A DNA stretch of 64,000 nt from Oryzias latipes (GCF_002234675.1 NC_019866.2:8213261-8277260); one strand, 5' to 3'. Shown: positions 12,201 to 23,287, counted from the first letter of the stretch. Translations and numbers: made by a program. Notes: generated from the sequence alone by a model not told the origin.

Positions 12201-13616
12201 GCTACCTGCATCGTGGGCAACCTCACGTGGGATATCGAAACCCGTGTCAAAGAGGCCCAAGGTGAGGAAGCCTGTCCTACATCCTGTCCTGATGGCACTC
12301 TCTATGTCCCTACGTCCCTCAGGTCTGACGTGATTGCCTGGGGTCACAGCTCCCTGATTGCCTGCCATGGAGGGGTTCATAGGACTTTGTCCATGCTCCG
12401 AAAAAGATTTTTCTGGCCCCACATGGATAAGGATGTACGTGAGTTTATCGCAGCTTGCACCGTCTGCGCTCGCTCTAAATCCTCCAACACGCCCCCAGCT
12501 GGTTTTCTCCATCCCTTGCCCACTCCTCACCGTCCCTGGTCTCATCTAGCGGTGGATTTTGTCACTGGGCTACCGCCTTCGCAAGGCCATACGGTAATCC
12601 TGACTGTCGTTGACAGGTTTTCGAAAGCGGTGCATTTCATTCCCCTTCCTCAGCTCCCCTCCGCCACTGAAACGGCCAAGATTCTGGTGAACCAAGTCTT
12701 CCGCCACCACGGCATCCCCTCCGACATCGTCTCTGATCGGGGTCCCCAATTCATATCACAGGTATGGAGAGCGTTTTGTTCTGCGCTGGGTGCCAGTGTG
12801 AGCCTATCCTCAGGTTATCACCCGCAGTCCAACGGTCAGGCCGAGCGTGCCAATCAAGAGCTTGAAGCCGGCCTCCGTTGTCTCGCCGCTCAGAACAAAT
12901 CTGACTGGGCCGAGTACCTCATCTGGATCGAATACGCTCATAACACTCACCCCTCCTCTGCTACTGGCATCTCCCCTTTCGAAGCATCTCTAGGCTACTC
13001 TCCTCCTCTGTTCCCCTCCCAGGAGCTCGACCTTGCTGTCCCCTCGGTCCAGCGTCATATGCAGCGCTGCCAGCGCGTCTGGGCCCAGACTCGTGAAGCC
13101 CTCCTTCGCACTAAAGAGGCTAACTGTCGTTTTGCCAACAGGCACAGGGTGGAGGGTCCCAAGTATCAAGTCGGGCAGAGGGTGTGGTTATCCTCCAATA
13201 ACATTCCCATCCCGTCCACGTCTCGGAAACTGGCTCCCCGATTTATCGGCCCCTACATCATTGAAAGGATCATCAACCCCACCTGTGTTCGCCTCAAGTT
13301 GCCGGCGGCTCTAAAGGTACACCCATCTTTCCATATCTCGCAAATTAAACCTTTTTTGGACAGCCCTTTGTGCCCGCCTTCCGTCTCCCCTCCGCCCACC
13401 CGTATCATCGACGGCGCTCCGGCTTTCACGGTCTCCAAGGTTTTGGACGTTCGCCGCCGTGGCCGTGGCTTCCAGTTTCTGGTGGACTGGGAGGGGTACG
13501 GGCCTGAGGAACGCTCGTGGGTCTCCCGTTCCCTCATCCTCGACTCTTCCCTCATCGCTGACTTTTACCGTGACCACCCGGATCGGCGTCCTGGACCGCC
13601 TGGAGGCGGTCGTTGA
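9282..13616 (+). CDS. gag-pol polyprotein of sushi-type element
   Basis: A single long frame, read from an ATG at the LTR edge, encodes the element's capsid and enzymes in one polyprotein, as known for the Tf1/sushi group. Parts in order: gag with one CCHC zinc knuckle (about 10225-10270), aspartic protease with DSGAE (about 10410), reverse transcriptase with YLDD (about 11355), RNase H with DAS (about 11805), integrase with an HHCC zinc region and DDE core (about 12360-12870), and a C-terminal chromodomain (about 13425-13570) that in this family guides integration. It looks whole. Base composition is GC-richer than the surrounding globin spacers, in keeping with a recent arrival. Confidence 0.93.
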   Translation: MTERTGQDTDPADPEGLPLAVNQQGIMLGRQADALSQMASAQQDLFRRLDGMTQTLLELTGQFSGPTVPAPSPLSGNMVTSASASNPENYRLQPEPFHGEVENCGGFLLQCQLLFQQAPRYYHTDQSKITLVVNSLRNKALQWAQAFLAANPITHLPFERFICEFRLVFDQPRKQEEATRRLLNLKQHNRSVSDHVIDFRILAVEAGWTDPALRGIFYRSLNEAIKDHLCTQPEAFSFEDLVAAALRSDIRIKERQHERPHTVRNTIPADSPPPSTPEFPPQFVPRKTPEEPMQIGHSRLSAEERLKRREEGLCFYCGNQGHQVSQCPLRLNSRIPPLKDRPRVGKSVVSLPKDFCYVPVKLCFKSKISDTHALIDSGAEQSLIDQTLVQQLSLPIEPLDTPINAAGLGGQYLSSITHRTKPLLLITSGNHHEYVRFFVTISPYCPVVLGYSWLKTHNPQFDWAKQRIINWSTFCMANCLQSAIPSVSPSSDHIPDDIDLTSVPHCYHELKAVFSKSKASSLPQHRPYDCAINLLPGATLPKGHLYNLSGPEKAAMETYIHEALSSGHIRPSSSPVGAGFFFVEKKDKSLRPCIDYRELNQITIKDKYSLPLISSVFDSVQGAQIFSKLDLRNAYHLVRIKEGDEWKTAFTTPLGHYEYLVMPFGLTNAPAVFQRLVNDVLRDFLNRFVFVYLDDILIFSHDPVQHENHVRLVLSRLLENQLFVKAEKCQFHTASIQFLGYVLSAGSISPDPAKLEAVSQWEPPDSRKKLQQFLGFANFYRRFIRNFSCIAAPLTKLTSISRPYVWNPEAQKAFDQLKSLFVSAPILIQPDTSKQFIVEVDASDTGVGAVLSQKEGSSGKLKPCAFFSRKLSPAEHNYDVGNRELLAIKLALEEWRHWLEGATHPFIVWTDHKNLAYLRTAKRLNSRQARWCLFFDRFQFTITYRPGSRNTKPDALSRKYSSDDVSPPSPIIPATCIVGNLTWDIETRVKEAQGEEACPTSCPDGTLYVPTSLRSDVIAWGHSSLIACHGGVHRTLSMLRKRFFWPHMDKDVREFIAACTVCARSKSSNTPPAGFLHPLPTPHRPWSHLAVDFVTGLPPSQGHTVILTVVDRFSKAVHFIPLPQLPSATETAKILVNQVFRHHGIPSDIVSDRGPQFISQVWRAFCSALGASVSLSSGYHPQSNGQAERANQELEAGLRCLAAQNKSDWAEYLIWIEYAHNTHPSSATGISPFEASLGYSPPLFPSQELDLAVPSVQRHMQRCQRVWAQTREALLRTKEANCRFANRHRVEGPKYQVGQRVWLSSNNIPIPSTSRKLAPRFIGPYIIERIINPTCVRLKLPAALKVHPSFHISQIKPFLDSPLCPPSVSPPPTRIIDGAPAFTVSKVLDVRRRGRGFQFLVDWEGYGPEERSWVSRSLILDSSLIADFYRDHPDRRPGPPGGGR
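9289..9299 (+). promoter_or_regulatory. Primer-binding site, self-priming type
   Basis: The 11 bases AACGAACTGGC, just after the 5' LTR, are the exact reverse complement of 8879-8889 in the LTR. In the Tf1/sushi group the 5' end of the transcript folds back on such a site to prime reverse transcription instead of using a tRNA. This fixes the likely transcript start near 8879. Confidence 0.8.
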
Positions 13617-13627
13617 GGGGGGGGTAC

Positions 13628-14153
13628 TGTCATGGTGGCCTGGCAGACTCCTCCCCCTCCCAGCTCTGCTCCAGACTCACAGCTGTGTCCACTCATCTCA
13701 TCCCCTCACCTGCTTCATAAGGAGACTCATCTCAAGCATTCTTCGCCAGTTCGTTAACACTGATGGTGCTTAACTCCGCTTTGAGCTACGTCTGGCCCCC
13801 TTGCCTTGTTCCTCGCTCATCTTGTTTTGCTGTGCTTCAGGTCTTGCCTTCCACGAGTGACACCCGAGTCTTTCTACCAGCCGAGCTGAAGCTGAACTCC
13901 TCTACGCCTCCCAAGAAATCCAGCCACGCCACCCCCAAAGAACTCCTGCCACGTCAAAGCTAAGATCCAGAGCTGCCTTCTTCTTACATATCCTCCATCC
14001 TGCTGACGATCTGCTCCATCTAGTCCCACGACGCTCCACGCCTCAAGATCCGCTGGCTCCTACAAAATAAAACCAGTTACTTTCCCTTTCACTTACTTGC
14101 CTCCTCCTTCCGGGTTACAGCATCTGGGTTTGTCACGTGATCCGGTCATGACA
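13628..14153 (+). repeat. 3' LTR
   Basis: 526 bp, matching the 5' LTR throughout by eye. It is preceded by the polypurine tract and followed by the GTAAC duplication. Confidence 0.93.
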
Positions 14154-14158
14154 GTAAC
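14154..14158. repeat. Target-site duplication (right)
   Basis: GTAAC, matching 8757-8761. Confidence 0.9.
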
Positions 14159-14699
14159 ATTGTTTTTTAAATTACATTTAAAAGCAACAGTAAGTGCAAT
14201 CGATGATTTGCCTCTCTTTTTTAGTGTTTGCTGCCCATTATACCTAAATCAAATTCGGTTTATGGCATGGATGTTTCTATAGTTTTCTTAAAGCCAAATA
14301 TTCATGGGGACAGATTTAGTCAATGGACACCCAGTCAAGCAAGTGAGCTCTGTTGTTTGTGATTCCTCACAAAAAGTTAAACTGTTTGGAAAAAGGTGAC
14401 ATGGATGACAAGACAGAAAAGTACTTAAATCTTATAAATAGATCATTTCAGGACAGGCTGTGCCCAAAGAATTGGACAGATTTCTGCAAAGATTATTCCA
14501 ATCTATTCTTTTTTGCGAAATTCCATTTAAAAAAACACTTTTGGGAGAAAATTCTTTTGTATGGGATGTTTCGACCCAGTTTTTGGGTTAATGAGCTGAG
14601 CTGAAACTAACAGCAGACTTTAGTTTTGTTGACTTTAACAACATGGTGGACAACATGATGTCCACCATCATAACTAAAATTTGTTTAATTTATAGCTTC

Positions 14700-14890
14700 T
14701 AGCCCTTTGACAGACTGACAACCTGTCCGGGTGTACCCCCACCTTCCCCAACAGCTGGGACGGGCTCCGGTTACCCCATGACCTCGAAAGGGATACAGTG
14801 GAGTTAAAAAATGGATGGATGTATGGAAGTATGGATGGATGGATGGTTGGATGGATGGATGGATGGATGGATGGATGGATGGATGGACGG
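14700..14890 (+). repeat. L2/V-SINE-type 3' tail with GGAT repeat
   Basis: Bases from about 14700 carry the familiar fish L2-type 3' end: a 'gacaacctgtccgggtgtac' stretch, then an 'agctgggacgggctcc' stretch, then 'gacctcgaaagggatac', followed by a GGAT/ATGG tandem tail (about 14808-14890). The 5' part of any element is not recognised. It is a diverged copy on the plus strand. Confidence 0.7.
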
Positions 14891-15537
14891 ATGGCTTTGT
14901 AAAGTAAAGTGGAGCTAATTTAAGTAGGAGACAACAGGAAGTGGATTGCCTCATTGGTTGTGGCATCATAGGGAGAATAGGTATTTGGTTCCTGTGTATC
15001 TGATCTCCAAAAAATGCCACTGAGATCAGGTCTTGTTAGAGAATTTTCTTGTTCTTTTAAATCATGTTTGAGTAAAGTTAGATTTTTTTAACCTTTTTTT
15101 AAGTATCCAGTTTAAGTTTGTTTGGATTTATTTTTAGATGTTTTATTATATTTTACATTAACTATATATTTTCACTATATATTTTGCTATTGTGTTCTTA
15201 TCTGTTCAGTCTTTTATATTAATAAATATTTTACCAGTACGAGTGATTCTTTTCTAATTAAACTGCTTTGGCACCTCCCAGAACCCTCAGAGTTTCTAGC
15301 ACAGGTCTAATCTTAACTGCTGTTAGGATACGTCTGCACACTTATAGCCACAAACTCAACTAGGCACACACGCATCCTCAAACCAAATTTCTCACCCTAC
15401 AAGTTATAAGAATGTATTTTCCTTTTCAATATAAATTCATATCAAGAATTTTGAACATTGTTTTTGCAGTTTGAAGTTTGATTATTTCATGACTTCTAAT
15501 CATTTTGATTTAGAAAATAAAAAATAAAAACAACAAT
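14891..15537. other. Spacer, nothing recognised
   Basis: AT-rich DNA between repeat fragments. No gene or RNA seen. Confidence 0.45.
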
Positions 15538-15556
15538 GATAATAATGATGATGATG

Positions 15557-15606
<50 letters not shown>

Positions 15607-15630
15607 TATTATAACAATAATAATAATAAT
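15538..15630. repeat. AAT microsatellite
   Basis: A long run of AAT/ATA trinucleotides, flanked by GATGAT units at both ends. Confidence 0.92.
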
Positions 15631-15698
15631 GATGATGTTTTTTGTATCAAAGAGGACTATAAGATATGACTTGGACTTGAATATTGGAGACTTTTATT

Positions 15699-16034
15699 TC
15701 ATCATCATCATCATCATCATCAGCCTATCACGCCACTGCTGGCGGATGGCCTCCACATCTTACTCCACTCATCACGGTTTTGGGCACATTGGGTCCACGT
15801 GCAGCCTGCCTTCTGCTCGATGCCATCTCTCCATCTTTTCTTCGGTCTTCCCCTTCCTCTCTGTTTGTCCCACTGAGTCCATTCTGTTGTTTTCTTAGCC
15901 CATTCGTGGTTCTTCATTCGGGCTACATGTCCTGCCCACTTGGCTTTGGCTTCAATCCCTTTCTCGATGACATCCTTCACCCCTGTTCTTGATCTTAAGT
16001 CTTCGTTCCGGACCAGACTTTTTTTTACCCACAT
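15699..16034 (-). mobile_element. RTE-type LINE 3' fragment
   Basis: On the minus strand, a frame of about 100 residues holds the C-terminal signature of RTE-type LINE reverse transcriptases: KWAGHVARM, then GRGRPKKRWRDGI, then WTQCAQNRDEW. The frame stops and runs straight into a TGA trinucleotide tail (15699-15720), the usual RTE 3' end. Only this 3' part is present, as expected for a 5'-truncated LINE insertion. It is not a host gene. Confidence 0.8.
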
Positions 16035-16227
16035 GAAATGACATATGTCTCATCTACAAGAGACTTGATAGTTGACTTGGACTTGAGGTAAGAGACACAC
16101 TAAATGGGACTTGCAGTACTCATCAGAACCTGTAGAGAGCTGTCATTTTAACATGTTTTTTTTTACTCAAATGTGAAATAAAATATGCAATATTATATCT
16201 GAAATATGATAACATAATGTAAACACT

Positions 16228-16625
16228 GCACACAATGCAAAGCCATCTGTCCAGCCATCTATCCATCCTTCCATCCATCTATCCATCCATCCAGCCATCC
16301 ATCCATCCATCCATCCATCCATCCATCCATCCATCCATCCATCCATCCATCATTCTCTTGTGCTTGGTCACAAAAGTTGCTGGAGCCACTTTGCTACTTC
16401 AGGGTGAAGTTGGGAGACACTGAAGTTTACTAGTCCATCGGGGGGCTTGACACCCTCACGTTCATCCCTCAGATACATTTAGGGTCAATATGTGAAACAT
16501 ACTTTTTCGACTTTGGGAAGACGCTGTAGTGTCTAAAAAAACACTCCAACAGAAACGACCCAGCTAGGATTCAAACCAGGGCCTTCTTGCTGTGCGGTGA
16601 CAGAGCCAACCACCACCAAACCACC
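16228..16625 (-). repeat. Diverged L2/SINE-type copy with CCAT tail
   Basis: A CCAT tandem array (about 16250-16350, ATGG on the minus strand) is followed by sequence that on the minus strand resembles the common fish L2-type unit. The clearest part is near 16560-16615: in plus orientation 'gattcaaaccagggccttct' followed by a 'tgctgtgcggtgacag' stretch. It is inverted relative to the copy at 14700. Confidence 0.6.
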
Positions 16626-16793
16626 AAACAGACCAACGGCAAACCCACTTTAAAGAAGAGGCCTTCAGAATTTATGCACAACAACATAAGGGATTAGTGT
16701 TTTCCTACAGAGTTTATTTTAGTTATGGGACTCCATCTGTAAAATTTAACACTCGTACTTAAAGACAAGAGGACAAATTCTTGCATTTGATCT

Positions 16794-16799
16794 TTTATT
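16794..16799 (-). terminator. alpha4 poly(A) signal
   Basis: AATAAA on the minus strand, about 75 bp after the alpha4 stop. Confidence 0.7.
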
Positions 16800-16873
16800 C
16801 AGGTTACAGGGATGGATTGCACTGAAGCACATTGGAATGACCATCCTCTGTTGCTGCTGCTCCTGTTGCTGGT

Positions 16874-17826
16874 TTACCGGTATTTCTCAGCCAGGGCGCG
16901 GGACAAAGCCCCCAGGAACTTGTCCAGGGCCACATGGACCTCAGGGGTGAATTCGTTGGGGAAGACGATGGCCAACACAACCAGGATGTTGTGAGAGAGA
17001 ATCTGTAAATATATCACATATCATTTGCCTCATAGAGAGAGTGTATTATGGTCTGATCCAAGTCTCCTGAAACAAATTAAAAATCCCAGGTGTGGAGCTG
17101 AACTATTGAACGATGTGAAGAGACATGAAAAAAGCAACTTTATTTAGTTTTCTACTCATCTGAGAAGAAAAGGGTCAGGGGGACAAATGCATATCAAAAT
17201 GTCAAACTAAAAACAGGCTGTTCATAGCCCACAAAGGATTATTAAAACTGAATGACACACTAAAAAACTGCTTAAATAAAGATATATTTCCCCCAAACCT
17301 AATTATTCCACTTCATCTATCAGTCTTGAGGAAAGTTTAAGTCTAAGAATTTGTTCACGTCCAATCAAATCGTATAAACGTACTCAAGGAATTTCAATTC
17401 CTGTTACCTTTACAGCCCAAAGGTTTGCTTACAGAAATGATTTGATACCTTGAAGTTGGCTGGATCCACTCTCAGGGTGAAAGCGTGCAGCTCACTGAGG
17501 TCCAGCAGACCTGCTGTCAGGTCGTCGATTTTGCCCACAGCATCAGCAACTCCTCCCATTATAGTCTTCCCATGCTTCTTCACCGGGGCAGAGCCGGGGC
17601 TCAGGTCCTTCCAGTGGGCGAAGTAGGTCTTGGTCTGAGGGTACACAACCAACATCCTGAATAAAACAGAAGTGAATATTAGAAAGAGAAATGAAGGACA
17701 AAATTCTGTGAAAATTGATGATAATAATTACCTGGACAAAGCGTCAGCTCCAACATCATCTGCCTTGGGAGCCAATTTGGTCCAGAAGGCCTTGACGACC
17801 TCCTTATCCTTAGCTGTGAGACTCAT
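16874..17826 (-). CDS. hba: alpha-globin (alpha4)
   Basis: Haemoglobin alpha chain. Exons in gene order are 17826-17732, 17656-17449 and 17002-16874 (95/208/129 bp), giving 143 residues with GT-AG introns. It begins [19 protein letters not shown]. Distal His (VKKHGKT) and proximal His (LSELHAFTL) are intact and it ends LAEKYR. Intron 2 is about 450 bp, longer than in the other alpha genes. The start lies 48 bp after a good TATAAAAA box. It is followed by, not paired with, beta5, which is on the same strand about 1.9 kb upstream. Confidence 0.96.
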
Positions 17827-17873
17827 CCTGACTGCTGATTGTTCGGTTTGAAGATCCGTTCGAAAACTGGGTC

Positions 17874-17975
17874 TTTTTATACATGCGACAGGGCATGGGC
17901 ACACCAGAGCCACCTTCAAGATATGTGCAAGTTTGGACCACTTCCAAATGTCATGTACCGCTCACAGGAGATAAA
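17874..17975 (-). promoter_or_regulatory. alpha4 promoter
   Basis: In gene orientation: TTATCT (17974-17969), a GTGTG CACCC-type box within CTGGTGTGCCC (17907-17897) and TATAAAAA (17881-17874). This is the same order and similar spacing as at alpha3, alpha6 and alpha8. Confidence 0.65.
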
Positions 17976-19670
17976 GGGAGGACAAATGTGTCACTCTGAA
18001 CTGCTAGTGTGCAAAACCCGATCAGGAGTCAAATAAAAGTTACCATCAAAGAGAATTTACTGAAGGTAATCCTGTTCATTCCCATGGTGACAATTGGAAC
18101 ATTCCCAGATCCAGATGGTCTGAATTTTTTAAGCACAGAGATGTTACAATAAGAAATGTTACAGTTATTTTTAATAGATGCATGGAAGACACACTGAGTG
18201 ACCAAAAAATGTTTATATTTATTGTAAGAAACACTCAACTGGACAAAAGTAACAAACGAAAATCCATCCCAAACATGCATAATTATGGGAACATTAACGC
18301 TTTCTTTTAAAGTCTGTGTATAGAAAATATTTTCTTTTATGTCTTTAGAAGTCCGGGAAAAGTGATTGAAAATCCTTAATCGTAATGATTCCATTCTGGT
18401 TTATAAGTGCATACCAACATGCTGACTGGGGTTACTTCTGGTGACATTTGTTGCCAACATGCGGTGTGTTTCTCTCTTATCTGAACATGGTTGGGCGGCG
18501 CCGCTCAAAGGACAAGATAGCGCTCAGTGCAACTGCAGCTTCTCTTTTGGCCGCCGAAGCGGATCATCCACATAATTCATTCAATTACACGTCAGTTTTA
18601 TACGTCCCACTTCAGTCGGTGGAGCATCACTTGATTTATCTAATTTTCTGAAGTGCAGAGATTGTTTGAGGCCCAATGATCCACCCTCACCCTGGTCTTC
18701 TCTCTAAAAATAAAAATTCTCTTCATCTAATTTTTGCTCCGTGTCTGAACCATCGTTGTTGATTTCATAATTTACTAAGAAACAGATTTTAAATTAAAAA
18801 AAATATTCATGTCTAAATTATAAACTTTAAGCAATAAATCAAAAAAAATGTTGGGAAAAAAAGATTCAAACAGCGAGGATGACTAGAGAGGTATGTTTTA
18901 AATGAATCTCAATTCTCACACAACACTTTTTTTTAACCTCGACCTTTCTTCTACTTCTACCTAGAAATACTTCAAAATGCTTTACTAATTGCCAAGGAAA
19001 AGAAAAATTTAATTCATTGCTTTGTCAAAAGATTAAAAAAGATAATAATATAGCTAATATGGTTTATTTAGGGTTTATTATTTCCTACATATTTTGACAT
19101 CTTAGTTTTGAAGTCTCTTAGCTAGACACTTTGTGGATTTTTCACATTGACTAAAGCTTATCACATTATTTGAGTTACAAAAAAAAGTTATTTTTATTTT
19201 CATGGTAAAAAGAAAACTGCAAAAATTTTCAAATCTTGAGTTTGGAGCACAGCAGAATTTATGCTGCAATGGTAGAGAGCCTCCTTGTGGACAATTGGAC
19301 TCATTGCACAAAATAAAAATGAAAACAGCCGTTTTCATTTTCTTTATTGATTTGTATAACAAGCCAAACCTAGTAAAAATTATATTTCCAAGCAAATTAT
19401 TCATTTTTTGGTAATATTTTACCATAAAACAGTTTTAAATGGACACACTTCAAATGTTTTTTTTTTCTGAGAAAGTGATTGTGTTGTATGATTGGTTGAA
19501 TATTTTAATGTTAATGACAGATGGATAAAGTTGACTAAGACATAAAACGTCAGTTTTTTTCAAGAACACCATAAGATATTCAAATCACATTTTTACTTGT
19601 AGCAAGGATGAAACAGAGCCTGAAGAATCAAAGCAAACACTAATCACTAACATAAAAAAGTTCAAACCTG
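17976..19670. other. Spacer between alpha4 and beta5
   Basis: AT-rich, no gene recognised. A GC-richer patch at about 18460-18575 has GGTGTG (about 18463) and CTTATCT (18476-18482, a perfect GATA site in reverse) and could be a regulatory element. A short open frame across it has no family resemblance and is not called. Confidence 0.4.
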
Positions 19671-19673
19671 GGT

Positions 19674-19679
19674 TTTATT
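19674..19679 (-). terminator. beta5 poly(A) signal (candidate)
   Basis: AATAAA on the minus strand about 40 bp after the beta5 stop; a second TTTATT lies near 19690. Confidence 0.5.
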
Positions 19680-19717
19680 TATTTAAGCTTTATTTCATTC
19701 TGGTTTTTATCCACATT

Positions 19718-20419
19718 TCATTTGTTCTGGCTGTTCATGGCCTCCACCACAGCACAGAGGAACTTCTGCCAGACTGCTTGGACCTGAGGGTTCAAGGCTT
19801 CCTTGAGTTTGCAGGCAATGGAGATGGTGATGCAGTCTCCCAGCAGCTGCAGATGAAACAAAAGCTTGATAAATCCCATCTGCAAGGGATTTTGGCAGGA
19901 TCAGTGATTTCAGAACGTCTGCCGCCTACTTTGAAGTTATCCGGATCCACACATTCATAGTGCAGCCTGCTCAGAGCAGCATGTGTCTCTTGTATCCTGT
20001 CCATGATTCTCACTGCTTTGTCAATGGACCTCAGCACAACCTTTCCATGGTGAGCTACTTTGGGGTTATTCAGAATGGAAGTGTTAGTGAAAATGTCTCC
20101 AAAGGTGCCAAAGTATGTCTCTCTCCAGGGGTAAACAATATGAACCCTATCAGTAGCAGAAATGCATCAATAATTCATCCAAGAAGATGAGAAGCTGAAA
20201 CAGCCAAACCAACAATCAGGCAAGTAAACATCTTGATGATGGAAATCTGGTCATCCCATTAAGTCATGAATTATAAATCCATTCAGAACTTCATCATTCT
20301 GACCTTTTAAAGGATATAATGTTCTGCCTTGTTAGAATTTGTGGTCCAATCTCATCAACATCAACTTTTTCCCAAACTTCCCTGATGGTGCAGCGCTCCT
20401 CTTCTGTCCACTTGACCAT
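19718..20419 (-). CDS. Divergent beta-type globin (beta5), GC donor
   Basis: A beta-family globin, clearly recognisable but far from its neighbours. Exons in gene order are 20419-20328, 20146-19930 and 19846-19718 (92/217/129 bp), giving 145 residues without a stop. Intron 1 starts with GC instead of GT (AACAAG then GCAGAAC) and ends AG. It begins MVKWTEEERCTIREVWEKV. Distal His (VAHHGKVV) and proximal His (LSRLHYEC) are kept. The FG corner is two residues shorter than in other betas. The usual YPWTQR is YPWRET, and the end is MNSQNK, without the HC3 His. No TTTAAAAG/GGAGGAG promoter is seen near the start. It may be a specialised, weakly expressed or decaying gene; the frame itself is open. 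Confidence 0.8.
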
Positions 20420-22600
20420 AATGTCATGAATTCAAAAAGCAGCCTGTTTACTAATTGCGTCTTTCTTCTGAATATTGAAGTCTAATGAAATGTCTGAAAT
20501 GTTGGTAAAATGCTGTCAACAGGTGCTTAACTCAGATTATGCAATATACGTTTACTATCTGGACATTCAGACACACTACGCCCAAATAAATAATCGGTGG
20601 CTCCAGTGTAGTTTAATTAATGTGCTTCACTTTTTTTCTTTTCATAAATCAACATGTCTTTACTTCTCTTGAGCATATAATGAATGTACATAGGTCCAAG
20701 TGCTTTTATTGTTTTGACACTTTTCTTAACAAAACAAAAATGGGAAAAAAAGGAACAAGCATCAGACTAACTTTGACCTGGGAAGGAGGAACATTTGTTG
20801 ATCTCACTAGCTTAGACTACAATATTAGAGTTTGTTCTCAGGCAGTTTTAAAAATCCTCAGCTAAATGCATTTCAAAAGTTGACAAAAGACTCAATATAA
20901 GATCAAATGTTATTGACAAAGCATGTTAGGTCCGCAGAAATTCTTCAAATTTAAAAATAAAAATCTTCATATGACAAAAACAATTTCTTTAATAAAAAGT
21001 AAAACACTAAACATATACGATGCCCTGAACCCCCACTCACACAGTATAATCACATATGAGATAGGGTTAGAAATAGAAGTCTGGCAATAAGAAAATGCTT
21101 GCAATAGTTTAAGCTTGTGTACTTTCATGCAGGCGTCCTTCCTTCCATCTTGTCAGAAACGTCATGTTGACCCGGGAATTCATTATAGAAAAAATTTGCA
21201 TTTACAACCTGTCAAGTGTGAATAATGTGATGCACACTATTGAACATTAAACATATAACTTGTAGATTATCAGTTTTTACCTTCTGTCTTTAAAAAGTAG
21301 TAAATTACAAACCTTTCACAGTATGTGCAGTGACAATTGTTTTAATAATTAGGACAAGAAAGAAGCTCGTCACTCAGATTTTCAAAGATAAAAAATGGGT
21401 TAATAGATAACTTTATTAACATCAACAATTAAACAATAATAAGATCATAGACCCTGCAGACCATGGGGAATTCATATAGACCTGTCACAAGGCTTACACA
21501 CTGCTAAACTAAAGCTTTGAGAAATTATGTAAAACAACGCCCCCTGCTGGAGGAACTGCTGAGATGCTGGAAACAAATCGGATGTTAAGGAGGCCATCGG
21601 TTTTATGAAGGGGCGGCAGAAGGACAAATAGGGATACAGCAGTTTTGTGTTGGATCGCCGAGTAAATTCTGGTTCTTGAGAAGCTTCAGTAAAATAGATT
21701 CCGACAGAATTGTTTAGGCTAGTAAAAAAACAAATCTCTAAAATCTTGCCTTTCAGATGTTATTTCCTTTTTCTGTCACCCAGCTAAAACAAAAAACTAA
21801 GTTTCCTTTTAAATCAACAGACAATTGAAATAAATCAGGATAGTTGAGTTTTTTATGTTACCATGCAGACTGATTGAACACATCTTTGTATTTTTTTCTA
21901 AATAAACAGTAAAATGCACCTATTTAAGCAATCCACCCAAGTTTGCTTATTCATGTTGTTTTGAGAAAATCTAACAAAAACTGAAATAAAAGTTTGAATC
22001 CTCATCTGGGATGAGTTTTTGCACTGTGAGCCTGCCAGCATGACCACATATAGTTCATGTCACAGCATGAACTACATGTGGTCGTGGAAAAGAAGAGTCA
22101 GAAGAGGATGATAAGAACAGAGAACAGTCTTCCTGACTTGAAAATATATTCCAGGTTGGAAATCAGCACCATGGAGAGCAAAGTTTATCAGTAGTTAATG
22201 AAAGCATGCTGAATCCACTGTTTGTGCCTTAATCTTTAAATAATTCAGAATTTTTCAAAAGAAATTGCTTTGTTTTAACATCATTTTGATGCTCTTTTGG
22301 AGTTCTTGGTTGCATTTCCCATTGACTTACAAGATTTGTTGATATTTTCAACGTTATCTTTTCAAATACCCCTTTGTACAAGAAAACATTGTGAGTTGTC
22401 AAATGTACAGTTTATAGATTCTTCAAAAATAGGGAATTCAAACAAACCAATTACACAATTTCAGAAATCTTTTATCATTTTGTAAGCAAGAAAATGCACT
22501 ATTTTGCATGACTGTTTATGGGTCAACAACCACCAAAACAAATTGTTGAAATTGAAGTACTTTATTTGCATTAAGGTAATGATGCGGATGCTTCCTTCTC
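20420..22600. other. Spacer upstream of beta5
   Basis: AT-rich DNA between beta5 and the 3' end of alpha6. No gene seen. It contains a short hairpin-forming inverted repeat at 22040-22085 (separate entry). A clear beta-type TATA box for beta5 was not found in its first 200 bp. Confidence 0.45.
22040..22085. repeat. 20-bp inverted repeat, 6-bp loop
   Basis: Arms 22040-22059 and 22066-22085 are reverse complements with two mismatches (core GACCACAT...TAGTTCATG), around the loop TCACAG. Pairing does not extend clearly beyond the arms. It could form a hairpin in RNA or a cruciform in DNA; no function is known. Confidence 0.75.
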
Positions 22601-22607
22601 TTGACGT

Positions 22608-23287
22608 TTATCTGTACTTCTCAGCCAGAGCCAGAGCCAAAGCAGCCAGGAACTTGTCCATAGCCACATGCACCTCAGGGGTGAAGTCATTGGGGAACAT
22701 GATGGCCAGCACTACCAGGATGTTGTGGGAGAGAATCTGTGGTGGAAATAGAAAGATGAATGTTAAGCTCTGGCTCCTGCATCTCAACAAGTAAATAAAG
22801 AAGTATTATCTTTCAACAAATAGTATTTCCAAGAACAAAAAAGGCCCTTCTGAGTCACAGACAGAGAAGCTTTACAAGCTTTAGATCCTCACCTTGAAGT
22901 TGGCAGGATCCACTCTCAGAGTGAAAGCATGCAGCTCACTGAGGTTCAGGAGACCAGCAGTCAGATTGTCGATTTTGCCCACAGCTTCAGCAACTCCTCC
23001 CATCACAGTCTGTCCGTGCTTCTTCACCGGGGCAGAGCCGGGGCTCAGGTCCTTCCAGTGGGCGAAGTAGGTCTTGGTCTGAGGGTAGACCACCAGCATC
23101 CTGAGGGGAAATACGTAAAGGTGGTGAATCAGAGCACAAAAATAAAACTTCATTTACATTTGTAGAGAACCATTGAATGTCATAATCACCTGCCAAGAGC
23201 ATCTGCTCCAATATCTGTTGCCTTGGAAGAGATCTTGGCCCAGAATGCCTTGACGACATCCTTGTCTTTAGCAGAGAGACTGGTCAT
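22608..23287 (-). CDS. hba: alpha-globin (alpha6)
   Basis: Haemoglobin alpha chain. Exons in gene order are 23287-23190, 23100-22893 and 22736-22608 (98/208/129 bp), giving 144 residues. It begins [12 protein letters not shown], one residue longer at the N-terminus than alpha3 and alpha4. Distal His (VKKHGQT) and proximal His (LSELHAFTL) are intact, and it ends LAEKYR. From start to stop, introns included, it is nearly identical to alpha8 and encodes the same protein, whereas the sequence just outside differs. It is head to head with beta7, about 1 kb apart. Confidence 0.96.

Larger units (their letters stand above)
8762..14153 (+). mobile_element. Ty3/gypsy chromovirus LTR retrotransposon (Tf1/sushi type)
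   Basis: A 5392-bp LTR retrotransposon lies between alpha3 and alpha4. It has 526-bp LTRs (8762-9287 and 13628-14153) that begin TGT, end ACA and look identical by eye, flanked by GTAAC duplications. One internal frame carries gag and pol. A G-rich polypurine tract (about 13615-13624) precedes the 3' LTR. The primer-binding region directly after the 5' LTR is complementary to a site inside the LTR, the self-priming layout of the Tf1/sushi group. The C-terminal chromodomain marks it as a chromovirus. It looks whole, and LTR identity points to a very recent insertion. It is unrelated in function to the globins around it. Confidence 0.95.

Noticed and set aside
12057-12545. Long minus-strand frames across the retrotransposon
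   Set aside because: Shadows of the GC-rich gag-pol frame on the other strand.
14685-15020. Open frame with repeated HPSI units, and its counterpart near 16235
   Set aside because: Translation of the GGAT/CCAT tandem tails of L2-type repeats, not a protein repeat.
15536-15898. Open frame with a long Ile/Met run
   Set aside because: It is a translated AAT microsatellite running into the antisense of the RTE fragment.
18448-18651. Plus-strand open frame of 67 codons containing MVGRRRSKDKIAL
   Set aside because: No family resemblance and no exon signals; the GC-rich patch is better treated as a possible regulatory or repeat fragment.
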